Assembly: GCF_022179405.1 (NCBI RefSeq)
Contig: NZ_BPQT01000005.1
Span: forward strand, 94,643-158,642
Source of the DNA: Methylobacterium marchantiae
Lineage (GTDB): Bacteria; Pseudomonadota; Alphaproteobacteria; Rhizobiales; Beijerinckiaceae
Direction of reading: 5' to 3'
DNA length: 64,000 bases
Of this stretch, positions 8,535 through 17,620 are shown one piece after another. Each line of letters opens with the position of its first letter. The stretch's first letter is position 1. Below the pieces are notes generated by a model. That model was not told the DNA's origin. It made no database searches and saw only the letters and a program-made list of their open reading frames with translations. The position numbers and the translations under genes were made by a program.

Positions 8535-9086
8535 TCAAGCCGCCCGTCGTCGTTCATCCGCCGTCCGAAGACCGGCCGCCTCGTCGAGGAGGCCGCTTGC
8601 GGAGAGGATGCCGGCGGCGCCGTCGAGGGCACCCTTGCGCAGGTTGAGGCCGAGAAGCCGTGACCGTTCGAACGGCCCCGGCATGGACAGACCATCCATC
8701 AGCGCGCCGTAAAAGCCGAAGCGGGCGTAATACGGCGCATCCCCGATCAGCGTGATGGCACCATGGCCGAGCGCGCGAGCCCGCCCGATGGACGCCCACA
8801 TCAGCGTGCTGCCGAGGCCATGGCCCTGAAGCAGCGGATCGACGGCGAGGGGCCCGAGCAACAGGGCCGGCCGGGCATGTCCCGCCTCCACATGCCAGAG
8901 ACGAACGGTACCGACGACACGGCCGTTCAGCTCGGCGACGAGCGACAGACCGATGGCCGGCAGTCGTCCTTCGCGGAGGCGCTCCGACGTCTTGAGGAAT
9001 CGCGCCGGGCCGAAGCACGTATCGAGCAGCATCTCTCGTGCTGCGACATCGCTCGGGCGCTCATCACGAATCTCGATCAAGGCCAA
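8535..9086 (-). CDS. GNAT-family N-acetyltransferase
   Basis: 183 residues with a GNAT fold. The strand GRVVGTVRLWHV near residue 55 leads into LLLGPLAVDPLLQGHGLGSTLM near residue 77; the acetyl-CoA loop is the Q-G-H-G-L-G part, the usual Q/RxxGxG/A. The late segment has YYARFGFYGALMDGLSMPGPF. This resembles the YhbS-like group commonly annotated as predicted N-acetyltransferase. It sits between ornithine decarboxylase and homospermidine synthase on the same strand, so a polyamine substrate is conceivable but only inferred. Ribosomal-protein or small-molecule acetylation are alternatives. Confidence 0.85.
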   Translation of the reverse strand: MALIEIRDERPSDVAAREMLLDTCFGPARFLKTSERLREGRLPAIGLSLVAELNGRVVGTVRLWHVEAGHARPALLLGPLAVDPLLQGHGLGSTLMWASIGRARALGHGAITLIGDAPYYARFGFYGALMDGLSMPGPFERSRLLGLNLRKGALDGAAGILSASGLLDEAAGLRTADERRRAA

Positions 9087-9233
9087 GCCCTCTCCCAGGT
9101 TCCGGCGGGTGATTCAACAGCCTGCACGGCATCGCGTTTCACGCTCGCCGCCCAGGCTCGCAATAGTCGAGTATCGGTGCCGGGCAGCTAGGATGCCGCC
9201 CGGTCGCCTCGCGTCTCGATCTCTTAGCCGAGC

Positions 9234-10400
9234 TTAGATGACGTATTGCTGAAGCGGCGGGAAACCGTTGAACGCCACCGCAGCGTAGGTGGTGGTGTAG
9301 GCACCGGCGCCCTCGATCAGCACCTTGTCGCCGATGGAGAGGGAGATCGGCAGCGGGTAGGGCGCCTTCTCGTAGAGAACGTCGGCCGAATCGCAGGTCG
9401 GGCCGGCGAGCACGCAGGGAGCCATACGGTCCTCGTCGTGATCGGTTCGGATGGCGTAGCGGATCGACTCGTCCATGGTCTCGGCCAGTCCACCGAACTT
9501 GCCGATGTCGAGATAGACCCAGCGGATCTCGTCCTCGGCATCGGACTTCCTCGAGACGAGGATCACCTCGGCCTCGATCATGCCGGCATTGCCGACCATG
9601 CCGCGGCCCGGCTCGATGATGGTCTCGGGCAGCTGATTGCCGAAATGCTTGGTAAGCGCGCGGAAGATCGCGTCGCCGTAGGATTCCACGCCCGGCACCG
9701 CCTTGAGATACTTGGTGGGGAAGCCGCCGCCGAGATTGACCATGGACAAAGCGATGCCGCGGTCGGCGCATTCGCGGAAGATCGCCGAGGCGGAGGCGAG
9801 CGCCCCGTCCCAGGCTTCCGTATTGCCCTGCTGCGAGCCCACATGGAACGAGACACCGTAGGCGTGCAGGCCCTGTCGGTAGGCATGCTCCAGGACGTCG
9901 ACGGCCATTTCCGGCACGCAGCCGAACTTGCGCGAAAGCGGCCATTCGGCACCGGCTCCGTCGCAGAGGATGCGGCAGAAGACCTGGACCTCGTCGGCCT
10001 CGATTCCGACCGCATCGGCCGCACGGACGATCTTCTCGACCTCGGCCTCGCAATCGACGGCGAACAGGCGCACGCCGAGCTTCAGCGCACGGGCGATGCA
10101 GCGCTCCTTCTTGATGGTGTTGCCGAAGGAGATCCGGTCGGCGGTGGCGCCGGAGGCGAGCGCCATCTCGACCTCGACCACGGAGGCGGTATCGAAGCAG
10201 GAGCCCATCTCGGCGAGGAGACGCAGAACTTCCGGCGCCGGGTTGGCCTTCACCGCATAGAACACGCGGGTATCGGGCAGGGCGCGGGCGAAGGCGGTGT
10301 AGTTGTCGCGCACGACGTCGAGGTCGAGCACCATCACCGGGCCTTCGTCCTGGCCCATGTCGCGGCGAGCGCGCAGAAAGTCGCGGATACGATCGGTCAT
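9234..10400 (-). CDS. Ornithine decarboxylase, alanine-racemase fold (type III PLP)
   Basis: 388 residues. It decarboxylates ornithine, and possibly lysine, to putrescine for homospermidine synthesis. PLP is held by Lys51 in FYAVKANPAP. Phosphate- and pyridine-ring-contact motifs follow: SFHVGSQQ near 187, NLGGGFPTKY near 222 and EPGRGMVGNAG near 264. The catalytic Cys-Asp pair of the partner subunit is C336-D337 in GPTCDSADVLYEK. The compact ~390-residue form is typical of eukaryote-like ODC in alphaproteobacteria, which often also act on lysine. A good promoter lies at 10887-10915, so the mRNA should carry a leader of about 480 bases; leaders of alphaproteobacterial ODC genes are known to contain the speF RNA motif. 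Confidence 0.93.
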   Translation of the reverse strand: MTDRIRDFLRARRDMGQDEGPVMVLDLDVVRDNYTAFARALPDTRVFYAVKANPAPEVLRLLAEMGSCFDTASVVEVEMALASGATADRISFGNTIKKERCIARALKLGVRLFAVDCEAEVEKIVRAADAVGIEADEVQVFCRILCDGAGAEWPLSRKFGCVPEMAVDVLEHAYRQGLHAYGVSFHVGSQQGNTEAWDGALASASAIFRECADRGIALSMVNLGGGFPTKYLKAVPGVESYGDAIFRALTKHFGNQLPETIIEPGRGMVGNAGMIEAEVILVSRKSDAEDEIRWVYLDIGKFGGLAETMDESIRYAIRTDHDEDRMAPCVLAGPTCDSADVLYEKAPYPLPISLSIGDKVLIEGAGAYTTTYAAVAFNGFPPLQQYVI

Positions 10401-10880
10401 GGTCGTTCCAACCCACAGGTTCGCGAGCGCCCGTCCGTGGGGCGCGCTGTCGAATACTTGGACGGCGATCAGCCGTCCGGCGTCTGGGGCGATGCGACGC
10501 GATGCGCGACGTGCTTTGGAGACACATCGTCGACCGCGGGCGCATCAGCACCCGGAAGCTGCCGTGGATTGGAAGGGGAATCCCCACCGCACGCCGGGCA
10601 AAGAGAAACAAGCCTCTTCGGTGCCGGCCTTTGGAGGGCCGACGAGACCAAAAAAGCCCGTTCGTCGTTGCTTTAAGCTGCGTCCCCCGTGGAGAGCGGG
10701 GTTCGCCGGTTTCGCCTCCGGCTGCCGGTTGTTGTCGGGGTCCGGTGTTGCCACCTGGATGCCGGCCGGAGGGAATCCACCCTATCGACCATCGATCCTT
10801 TAAGACCCCTGGCGGCTGTCCGGCAGTTGGCCGGATGCCCACCAACCGACACGCGGCCACAGGCACGTGCGAAATTGGGC
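10401..10880 (-). ncRNA. Candidate structured 5' leader of the ornithine decarboxylase mRNA
   Basis: No gene is needed to explain these 480 bases. Read on the minus strand they contain GC-rich hairpins, including GGACGGC/GCCGTCC close to the start codon and CCCCG/CGGGG near 10685-10700, plus a run of six T near 10650-10656. Overlapping short frames are open, but none resembles a known protein. The alphaproteobacterial speF RNA motif is reported upstream of this class of decarboxylase, which makes a regulatory leader plausible. I could not align the motif from memory, so this is inference from length, position and structure. Confidence 0.45.
10460..10478 (-). promoter_or_regulatory. Hairpin 60 bases upstream of the ornithine decarboxylase start
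   Basis: A perfect 7-bp stem, GGACGGC and GCCGTCC, with a five-base loop on the transcript. It lacks a T-run, so it is not a standard terminator. It may be part of the leader RNA fold that controls access to the ribosome site. Confidence 0.45.
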
Positions 10881-10886
10881 AAGGCG

Positions 10887-10915
10887 CATATACGTGCCGG
10901 GCGTCTCCACAACAA
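10887..10915 (-). promoter_or_regulatory. Predicted sigma-70-type promoter of ornithine decarboxylase
   Basis: On the minus strand TTGTTG (10915-10910) is followed after exactly 17 bases by TATATG (10892-10887). The match is good for this GC-rich genome. Transcription would start near 10880 and give a leader of about 480 bases. Confidence 0.5.
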
Positions 10916-11060
10916 GGAAAAACGAGCCCAGGGCGGCCTGAAACCCGGCCGTTTCCCGACATTGTGACCCGGAAGTCTCACTCCGGTTCGGAGGCCCTTT
11001 CCAAGGCGCGACGAACGGGCCATTGAGCGAGCGGTTTTCATGCCGATCGAACCGATTCAA

Positions 11061-11128
11061 TCCACCCCCTCATCCTGACGTGCCGGAGCGCAGCGAAGGC
11101 CTCGGCGGGCACCTCAGGATGAGGTGGA
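11061..11128. repeat. Interspersed palindromic element (CTCATCCTGA type)
   Basis: Outer arms of about 20 bases, containing CTCATCCTGACGTGCC on the left and GGCACCTCAGGATGAG on the right, flank a short GC-rich centre with GGAGCGCAGCGAAGG. This CATCCTGAGGTGCC...GGATG pattern is a common small interspersed palindrome in Methylobacterium and Bradyrhizobium genomes, as I remember it. It lies between the ornithine decarboxylase promoter and the glucan biosynthesis gene. Confidence 0.7.
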
Positions 11129-11184
11129 TGGGACCGGGCGGGTTGAGCCCGATCGTCTCTCAATACCGACCAGAGCGCAGGAAC

Positions 11185-12753
11185 ATGACCGAGCCCACCC
11201 GCCGCGCGCTTCTCACCGGGATCGCCGCCCTGTCCGTCGCCGGCACCGCATCGGTGGCGCAGGAGGGACGCCCCCCGAAATCCTTCGCCTTCGAGGATGT
11301 GGAACGGCGCGCCGCCGACCTCGCCAAGACCCCCTACGATGCCCGCGTCCCGGCCTTGCCGGCGCCCATAGCCAAGCTCGATTACGATGCCTGGCGCGAC
11401 ATCCGCTTTCGCCCGGACAAGGCCTTCTTCGGCACGGAGGGCAGCCCGTTCCGGCTGCAGCTCTTCCATCTCGGATTCCTCTACACCCGGCCGGTGACGG
11501 TGAACCTCGTGCGGCGCGGGATCGCGACGCCGATCGCCTACCAGTCGAGCCTGTTCGACATGGGGCGGACGAAGCTCGACAAGCCGCTGCCGGTGGATCT
11601 CGGATTTGCCGGCCTGCGCTTCCACAGTTTCCTCAACAAGCCGAACCTCCTCGATGAGCTCATCGTCTTCCTCGGCGCCAGCTACTACCGCTTCCTCGGG
11701 CGCGAACAGCTCTACGGCCTGTCGGCCCGTGGCCTCGCCCTGAACGTCGAGGGGCAGGGCGGCCCGGAGGAATTCCCGGTCTTCCGCGAGTTCTGGGTGA
11801 CGATGCCGGAGAAGGACGACGACGCGCTCCTCATCCACGCTCTCCTCGACAGCCCGTCGGTGACGGGCGCCTTCGCCTTCACGGTGAAGCCCGGCGACGA
11901 GACCAGCGTCTCGGTCCGCTCGACCCTGATCCCGCGCGTCGCGCTTCCCTCGGTGGGCCTCGCGCCGCTCACCTCGATGTTCTTCATCGGCGAGAACGAC
12001 CGTCATCACTCGGACGATTATCGGCCGGAACTCCACGATTCCGATGGACTCCAGATCGCGGCGGGGTCGGGCGAATGGCTCTGGCGCCCCCTCGACAATC
12101 CAGCCGGGCGCCGCATCTCGTCCTTCGCCGACCGTGATCCGAAGGGGTTCGGGCTGATGCAGCGCGACCGCGCCTTCGAGACCTATCAGGATCTCGAAGC
12201 CTCCTACCACCGCCGGCCCGGCTACTTCGTCGAACCCGACGGTGCCTGGGGAGAGGGCGCGGTGACGCTGATGGAACTGCCCACCGACACCGAAACCAAC
12301 GACAACATCGTCGCCTATTGGCGCCCGAGCCAGCCCTATCCGGCCGGCGAGCCGGTGCGCCTGTCATACCGCGTGCGGGCGATCGGCTCCGGCCTCGACC
12401 TGCATCCCGGCGCACGCGTGGTGAACACTTTCACCGCCGCCGCCATCGCCAGCGGCACGGCGAAGGCCGAGGAGGCGAAGGGCGCTCTCAGCCGCCGCTT
12501 CCTCATCGATTTCGCCGGGGGCGACCTGTCCTATTACCTGAGCGATCCGGCGAAGGTGGAGGTTGTGGCGGCGACCTCGCAGGGTCGCATCACCGCGACC
12601 TCGATCGCTCCAAATCCTCATACCGGCGGCCTGCGGGCGGCGCTCGACGTGACGCTCGACGCCTCCGGGCAATCGACGGATCTCCGCGCCTTCCTCAGGG
12701 CCGGCGGCCGGGCGCTGTCGGAGACCTGGGTCTATCCCTGGACCGCAGCGTGA
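11185..12753 (+). CDS. Periplasmic glucan biosynthesis protein (MdoG/OpgG-OpgD family)
   Basis: 522 residues. The N-terminus has a twin-arginine-like export signal (TRRALLTGIAALSVAGTASVAQ), so the mature protein should be periplasmic; Tat export is typical of the OpgD branch. The body shows the family sequence: FAFEDVERRAADLAKTPYD near residue 31, YDAWRDIRFRPDKAFFG near 70, FHLGFLYTRPV near 98, SYYRFLGREQLYGLSARGLA near 170 and FFIGENDR near 268. Members help build or modify osmoregulated periplasmic glucans. The ATG at 11185 was chosen because the signal peptide starts there; AGGA lies very close upstream. A GNAT gene overlaps its stop codon. Confidence 0.92.
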   Translation: MTEPTRRALLTGIAALSVAGTASVAQEGRPPKSFAFEDVERRAADLAKTPYDARVPALPAPIAKLDYDAWRDIRFRPDKAFFGTEGSPFRLQLFHLGFLYTRPVTVNLVRRGIATPIAYQSSLFDMGRTKLDKPLPVDLGFAGLRFHSFLNKPNLLDELIVFLGASYYRFLGREQLYGLSARGLALNVEGQGGPEEFPVFREFWVTMPEKDDDALLIHALLDSPSVTGAFAFTVKPGDETSVSVRSTLIPRVALPSVGLAPLTSMFFIGENDRHHSDDYRPELHDSDGLQIAAGSGEWLWRPLDNPAGRRISSFADRDPKGFGLMQRDRAFETYQDLEASYHRRPGYFVEPDGAWGEGAVTLMELPTDTETNDNIVAYWRPSQPYPAGEPVRLSYRVRAIGSGLDLHPGARVVNTFTAAAIASGTAKAEEAKGALSRRFLIDFAGGDLSYYLSDPAKVEVVAATSQGRITATSIAPNPHTGGLRAALDVTLDASGQSTDLRAFLRAGGRALSETWVYPWTAA

Positions 12754-13238
12754 GCACGCGCCCGCATCCTTCGGCTTACGTGCCCTCCGTGACGATCCGA
12801 CCGGCGTCGTTGGGCGACCTCGATGCCCTCGTCGCCCTCGAACATGCGGCCTTCGCCGGCGACAGGGCCGAGCGCCGGGCGATCCGCCACGCCATCGGCT
12901 CGCCGTCGATGTCGCTTCTGGTGGCATTGGACGCGGACGATCCCGCCGTGCTCGTGGCGGCAGCAACCCTCGAGCGCCGGAAAGGGAGCCGCAACGCCCG
13001 GCTCTCATCGATCGCGGTCTCTCCCGCACGGAGCGGACAGGGCCTCGGCAGCATCATGCTCGAAGCCGCGGAAGCCGATTCGAAGAAGCACGGCTGCGAA
13101 CGGTTACGGTTGGAGGTCAGGGCCGACAACGGCGCCGGAATCCGCCTTTATGACCGCCACGGCTACACCCGCTTCGGCATTCTCGAAGATTACTACGAGG
13201 ATGGGATGGAAGCCTGGCGCTACGAGAAGACGCTGTAA
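12750..13238 (+). CDS. GNAT-family acetyltransferase (RimI-like)
   Basis: 162 residues from a GTG that overlaps the upstream stop (GTGA); a second GTG at 12789 would remove 13 residues. Domain order: VTIRPASLGDLDALVALEHAAF at the start, then LSSIAVSPARSGQGLGSIMLE with the acetyl-CoA loop SGQGLGS, then LRLEVRADNGAGIRLYDRHGYTRFG. The last segment, V-x-x-x-N-x-x-A-x-x-L-Y-x-x-x-G-F/Y, is typical of RimI-type protein or peptide N-terminal acetyltransferases. Translational coupling with the glucan gene is visible, but no functional link is obvious. Confidence 0.85.
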   Translation: MSTRPHPSAYVPSVTIRPASLGDLDALVALEHAAFAGDRAERRAIRHAIGSPSMSLLVALDADDPAVLVAAATLERRKGSRNARLSSIAVSPARSGQGLGSIMLEAAEADSKKHGCERLRLEVRADNGAGIRLYDRHGYTRFGILEDYYEDGMEAWRYEKTL

Positions 13239-13422
13239 CCGTCCAAAGGCAAAGAGCGAGCGCCGGACGCTCAGAGTTCGCTACATCTGCTCCAAAGTTC
13301 CCGGGGCGCCGTAAGGCGAACCCGGGATCCAGAGCGACCGCCGCCACCACAAAAGGCGGCTTGAAGTGCGTAGAGACCGGGCCTCGCTTCACGGCTCCGG
13401 CATCATGCTCGGCAGACGGCGT

Positions 13423-13662
13423 TCAGTCGCAGGACTCGCGGGTCACGGTCTTGCGGTCGCCCTCTTCGTTCTCGCGGGTCACCGATTTCACGCGGCAGCC
13501 ATCGCGCGTCTCACGGGTCTCGACGGTGCGGGTCTCGGATTCCGGCCGCTCGACGATGATGCGCTCGGGCGTCTCACGCTCGATGATCGTGGTCTGGGCC
13601 TGGACTGCCGAGGCGCCGAAGAGGGTCAGCAACGCGGCGGTGGTGAGGATCGATTGACGCAT
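13423..13662 (-). CDS. Small secreted charged protein
   Basis: 79 residues from an ATG with GAAGGAG well placed upstream. The first ~22 residues are a clear Sec signal peptide (MRQSILTTAALLTLFGASAVQA). The mature part is a run of short charged repeats: IIERETPERIIVERPE, TRTVETRETRDGC, KSVTRENEEGDRKTVTRESC. Two cysteines near residues 60 and 78 may form a disulphide. Similar Thr/Glu/Arg-rich periplasmic proteins occur in Methylobacteriaceae, without a known function. Confidence 0.75.
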   Translation of the reverse strand: MRQSILTTAALLTLFGASAVQAQTTIIERETPERIIVERPESETRTVETRETRDGCRVKSVTRENEEGDRKTVTRESCD

Positions 13663-13766
13663 GGAGATCTCCTTCGGAACCATGCGCCCCAACGGCGGGG
13701 CGAGCTGGACCGTTCCCGTCATCGATCCTGAATTGCCGAATTCTCCCGTTCGCTCCGCGTGCAGGG

Positions 13767-16013
13767 CTATCCCTCGATCTTCGAGAAATCCGCGACCTCG
13801 CGGGTGGCGGCCCGCAGGGCGTTGAGCAGGGCGAGGCGGTTCTCGCGCAAGGCCGGATCGTCCGCATTGACGATGACCTTGTCGAAGAAGGCGTCCACCG
13901 GCGCGCGCAGGGTCGAGAGCGCCCGCATGGCCCCCGAAAAATCCTCCGCCGCGACGGCCGCCGAAGCGGATGCACGCGCGGCCACCAGAGCCTCGGACAG
14001 GGCCTGCTCCTCCGGCTCGCCGGAGGCAGCGATCGCCGCACGGTCCGGTTCGGCCTCGTAGGAACGGCCGTCCTTCTTCTCCTCGATCCGCAGGATGTTG
14101 GCCGCGCGCTTGTAGCCCGCGAGCAGGTTTTTCCCGTCGTCGGTCTCCAGGAACTGGCCCAAGGCCTCGACGCGGCGCACGACCATGAGGAGATCGTCCT
14201 GGCCGGGCAGGGCGAAGACGGCGTCGATCAGATCGTGGCGGGCGCCTTGGTCGCGGAGGTAGACTTTGAGGCGGTCGGCGAAGAAAATTAAAAGGCTCGT
14301 GATACTGTCATTTATTCTCGAAAACGCACTAGCACGCGCTACTTCGTCATTAACGTCATCATAGACATTTTTCAAAAATCCCGACTTGAAACTTTCAAAG
14401 TCGAAATTTTTTAGGGTCGATAAAGCATCTGCCAACGGTGTAAAGAACTTTAATCCCATTCGGTGAATCTGTGGAACTGATGCAAGTCGCAGAATACTAA
14501 TCAGATTAATGCGGCATTCATTCTCAAGAGCTAAGCGTACTACGCCGAGTGCTGCCCGCCGCAAAGCATAGGGATCCTTGCTTCCAGTAGGCTTCTCTTC
14601 AATTGCCCAAAACCCAACGAGCGTATCGAGCTTGTCCGCCAGCGCTACAGCTACGGAAACCGGATCAGTCGGCACGCGGTCACTCGGCCCCACCGGCTTG
14701 TAATGCTCCTCCACGGCCGCCGCGACGCTCGGGTGCTCGCCCTGAAGTGCAGCGTATTTGCGTCCCATCAGCCCCTGCAACTCGGGAAACTCACCGACCA
14801 TCTCGGTGACGAGATCGGCCTTGGCGAGGCGCGCGGCCCGCTCCGCGAGGTCCGGGTCGGCACCGACGAGCGGCGCCAGTTCTCGTGCCAGCGCCGCGAT
14901 GCGCTGCACCCGCTCGCCCTGCGTGCCGAGCTTCTCGTGGAAGACGATGCTGTCGAGCTTCGGCAGGCGGTCTTCGAGCCGGATCGCCTTGTCGGTCTCC
15001 CAGAAGAACTTCGCGTCCGAGAGGCGGGCGCGGACCACGCGCTCGTTGCCACCGGTGATCGCGATGCCGCCGTCGCTGGCCACGAGGTTCGAGACCAGAA
15101 TGAAGGCGGGAGCCAGGGTGTCCGAGCCGGACTCGCGCAGCACGAAGCACTTCTGGTTGGCCCGGATGGTGGCGCGGATCGCCTCGGCCGGGATGTCCAG
15201 GAAGCTCGGATCGAAGGTGCCGAGCAGCACCACCGGCCATTCCACGAGGCCGGCGACCTCGTCGAGGAGGCCTTCGTCCTCCACGAGTTCGAGGCCGCGC
15301 GCGAAGGCGAGGTCGCGGGCATCGTGCAGGATGATGTCCTTGCGGCGCTCGGGATCGAGCACGACGTTGGCGCGCTCGAGCGCCTGGACGTAATCGTCGA
15401 AGCGGCGCACCTCGATGGCCTCGGGCGCCAGGAAGCGGTGGCCGTAGGTGGTGGTGCCGGCCGCGATCCCGTCGACGGAGAAGGGCACTACCTCCGGCGT
15501 CTCCGTCTCGGGGCCGAAGGTCGCCACGATGGATTGCAGCGGGCGCACCCAGCGCAGGGAGCCCGGCTGCGCGGAGGCCGCGCCCCAGCGCATCGATTTC
15601 GGCCAGGGGAAACTCTTGATGATGGCGGGCAGAGTCTCGGCCAGCACATCCAGCGTATCGCGGCCGGGCCGCTCGATCACGGCGACGTAGAACTCGCCCT
15701 TCTTCGGATCGGTGACGATGGTCGCCTGGTCGAGGCTCGCCAGCCCCGCGCTCTTCAGGAAGCCCTGGACGGCTCCCTCCGGCGCACCGACGCGGGGGCC
15801 CTTGCGCTCTTCGCGCACATCCTTGCCGCGGGGCGGCAGGCCGGCCACGTGCAGGGCGAGACGGCGCGGCGTCGAGAAGGCCTTGGCGCCCTCGTAGAGG
15901 AAGCCGCGCTCCACCAGAGCGTCGGTGACGAGCTTCCGCAGGTCCTCGGCCGCACGCCGCTGCATGCGGGCGGGAATCTCTTCGGAGCGCAGTTCGAGGA
16001 GGAGATCAGGCAT
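13767..16013 (-). CDS. glyS: Glycine-tRNA ligase beta subunit, with an atypical low-GC insert
   Basis: 748 residues; subunit of the alpha2-beta2 glycyl-tRNA synthetase, encoded 151 bases after glyQ. The start [21 protein letters not shown] is canonical, as are [13 protein letters not shown] near 186, [32 protein letters not shown] near 460 and the C-terminal DALR region ([23 protein letters not shown]). Many homologues are about 690-700 residues. The extra length lies between roughly 490 and 570, where the DNA (14281-14520) falls to about 40% G+C by hand count. The encoded stretch is rich in Asn, Ser, Phe and Ile ([17 protein letters not shown]). The reading frame is intact throughout. Confidence 0.95.
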   Translation of the reverse strand: MPDLLLELRSEEIPARMQRRAAEDLRKLVTDALVERGFLYEGAKAFSTPRRLALHVAGLPPRGKDVREERKGPRVGAPEGAVQGFLKSAGLASLDQATIVTDPKKGEFYVAVIERPGRDTLDVLAETLPAIIKSFPWPKSMRWGAASAQPGSLRWVRPLQSIVATFGPETETPEVVPFSVDGIAAGTTTYGHRFLAPEAIEVRRFDDYVQALERANVVLDPERRKDIILHDARDLAFARGLELVEDEGLLDEVAGLVEWPVVLLGTFDPSFLDIPAEAIRATIRANQKCFVLRESGSDTLAPAFILVSNLVASDGGIAITGGNERVVRARLSDAKFFWETDKAIRLEDRLPKLDSIVFHEKLGTQGERVQRIAALARELAPLVGADPDLAERAARLAKADLVTEMVGEFPELQGLMGRKYAALQGEHPSVAAAVEEHYKPVGPSDRVPTDPVSVAVALADKLDTLVGFWAIEEKPTGSKDPYALRRAALGVVRLALENECRINLISILRLASVPQIHRMGLKFFTPLADALSTLKNFDFESFKSGFLKNVYDDVNDEVARASAFSRINDSITSLLIFFADRLKVYLRDQGARHDLIDAVFALPGQDDLLMVVRRVEALGQFLETDDGKNLLAGYKRAANILRIEEKKDGRSYEAEPDRAAIAASGEPEEQALSEALVAARASASAAVAAEDFSGAMRALSTLRAPVDAFFDKVIVNADDPALRENRLALLNALRAATREVADFSKIEG

Positions 16014-16164
16014 GGGGTCAGGTAGCGTCCGAAATGATGTTCAGGATATCGTCAGTGCAAATGTCGCGACCGCCGATCACCGTGTGAAGCGATGAGAATG
16101 ACCGGGCATTTGATGCAAGCGATGCCGGGCGCCGGAAGGCGCGCGAGGGTAGCAGCGCTTCCGC

Positions 16165-17130
16165 TCAACTCGCGCCGCCGCCCTCCGTCTTCAGCCACGC
16201 CGCGCCGCAGGCCTTCGCCAGTTCCCGCACCCGCAGGATGTAGCTCTGGCGCTCGGTCACCGAGATGACGCCGCGGGCGTCGAGCAGATTGAAGACGTGA
16301 CTCGCCTTGATGCACTGGTCGTAGGCCGGCTGGGCCATCCTGTGCCGCCCCGATTCACCTTCGGGCGCGCCGGCGTCGAGATAGGTGCGGCAGGCCTTCT
16401 CCGCGTCGGTGAACTGGCGAAAGAGCATCGCCGTATCGGCGGCCTCGAAATTATGGCGCGAATATTCCTGCTCGGCCTGGAGGAAGACGTCGCCGTAAGT
16501 GACCTTGTCGGCACCGATACCGCCGTTGAAGTTCAGGTCGTAGACGTTCTCGACGCCCTGCACGTACATGGCGAGGCGCTCGAGACCGTAGGTGAGTTCG
16601 CCGGCCACCGGCGCGCATTCGAAGCCAGCGACCTGCTGGAAATAGGTGAACTGGCTCACTTCCATGCCGTCGCACCAGCATTCCCAGCCCAGGCCCCAGG
16701 CGCCCAGCGTCGGGCTCTCCCAATCGTCCTCGACGAAGCGGATGTCGTGGAGCTTGAGATCGACGCCGATGGCGTCGAGGGAAGCGAGGTAGAGTTCCTG
16801 CAGGTTCGGCGGGTTCGGCTTCAGGATCACCTGGAACTGATAATAATGCTGAAGCCGGTTCGGGTTCTCGCCATAGCGCCCGTCCTTCGGCCGCCGCGAA
16901 GGTTGGACATAGGCCGCCTTCCACGGCTTCGGCCCCAGCGCACGCAGGGTCGTCGCCGGATGGAACGTGCCGGCACCCACCTCCATGTCGTAGGGCTGGA
17001 GGATCACGCAGCCCTGAGCGGCCCAGAAGTTCTGCAGCGTCAGGATCAGGCCCTGGAACGAGGTTTTCGGCGCGAGATCGACAGCGCTCGGCGAGGCTCG
17101 ATCGCTTGGCAAGGCGTGTGCGCTCGACAT
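16165..17130 (-). CDS. glyQ: Glycine-tRNA ligase alpha subunit
   Basis: 321 residues from the ATG at 17130; the frame is open further upstream, but this start gives the normal protein. It activates glycine with ATP and works in complex with GlyS. Class II aaRS landmarks are present: [31 protein letters not shown] split across motif 1, [34 protein letters not shown] (motif 2 region, residues ~63-96) and [23 protein letters not shown] (motif 3 region). glyS follows on the same strand, so the pair is probably one operon. Confidence 0.96.
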   Translation of the reverse strand: MSSAHALPSDRASPSAVDLAPKTSFQGLILTLQNFWAAQGCVILQPYDMEVGAGTFHPATTLRALGPKPWKAAYVQPSRRPKDGRYGENPNRLQHYYQFQVILKPNPPNLQELYLASLDAIGVDLKLHDIRFVEDDWESPTLGAWGLGWECWCDGMEVSQFTYFQQVAGFECAPVAGELTYGLERLAMYVQGVENVYDLNFNGGIGADKVTYGDVFLQAEQEYSRHNFEAADTAMLFRQFTDAEKACRTYLDAGAPEGESGRHRMAQPAYDQCIKASHVFNLLDARGVISVTERQSYILRVRELAKACGAAWLKTEGGGAS

Positions 17131-17361
17131 GGGGAAACTTCCGGTCCGCAGGAAAGGGCGGCAGCGTTTAAGAGGCGGGCCTGCGGTGTCAAGCCAAGGC
17201 GCCGAAGCCAAGGCGCCAACGGAGTGGGAGTGCGCAGCGGCACACATTTCCGCCACGATTGGATTTATCGCCGGAACTGTCCCGCTTGCTGCAAGTTCTT
17301 AGCACAAATCAAGGGATCAGCCGGATCGGAAACGACCGGCGAACATTGCGGACATCGGACC

Positions 17362-17616
17362 ATGCGCAAGTCGATCACTGTCTTCGCCGCACTTTTCGCA
17401 GCATCGCTCGCAGCGACCCCGTTCGTCGTCGGTGCCTCGAACGCCCTGGCGACCACCGACAAGAGCGACATCGTCGCGATGCCCGCCATTGTGACGCCGA
17501 TCGAAGTGGCCGCCGTGCCGGCCCCCGTCGTCGCCGAAACCTGCACCCGCAAGGTGCGCGTGGTCTATTCGGGCTACGGCGCTCCGGCCCCGGCCTGCAC
17601 GATCGCGACCCGCTGA
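17362..17616 (+). CDS. Small secreted protein of unknown function
   Basis: 84 residues. It begins with a Sec signal peptide (MRKSITVFAALFAASLAATP), followed by a Val/Ala/Pro-rich linker and a short tail, ETCTRKVRVVYSGYGAPAPAC, with two cysteines. Codon use matches the genome. The gene is divergent from glyQ and its stop lies four bases from the stop of the S49 peptidase gene. I know no characterised homologue. Confidence 0.7.
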   Translation: MRKSITVFAALFAASLAATPFVVGASNALATTDKSDIVAMPAIVTPIEVAAVPAPVVAETCTRKVRVVYSGYGAPAPACTIATR

Positions 17617-17620
17617 GGCA

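Noticed and set aside
10401-10800. tmRNA-like segment with GCAGCTTAA upstream of ornithine decarboxylase
   Set aside because: The triplet series GCA GCT TAA resembles the end of an ssrA tag, but the tRNA-like half (with its conserved T-arm and CCA) is missing and the preceding codons do not give a tag peptide.
14280-14640. Insertion sequence or frameshift inside glyS
   Set aside because: The low-GC segment has no terminal inverted repeats, no transposase and no disturbed frame; it is part of the coding sequence.
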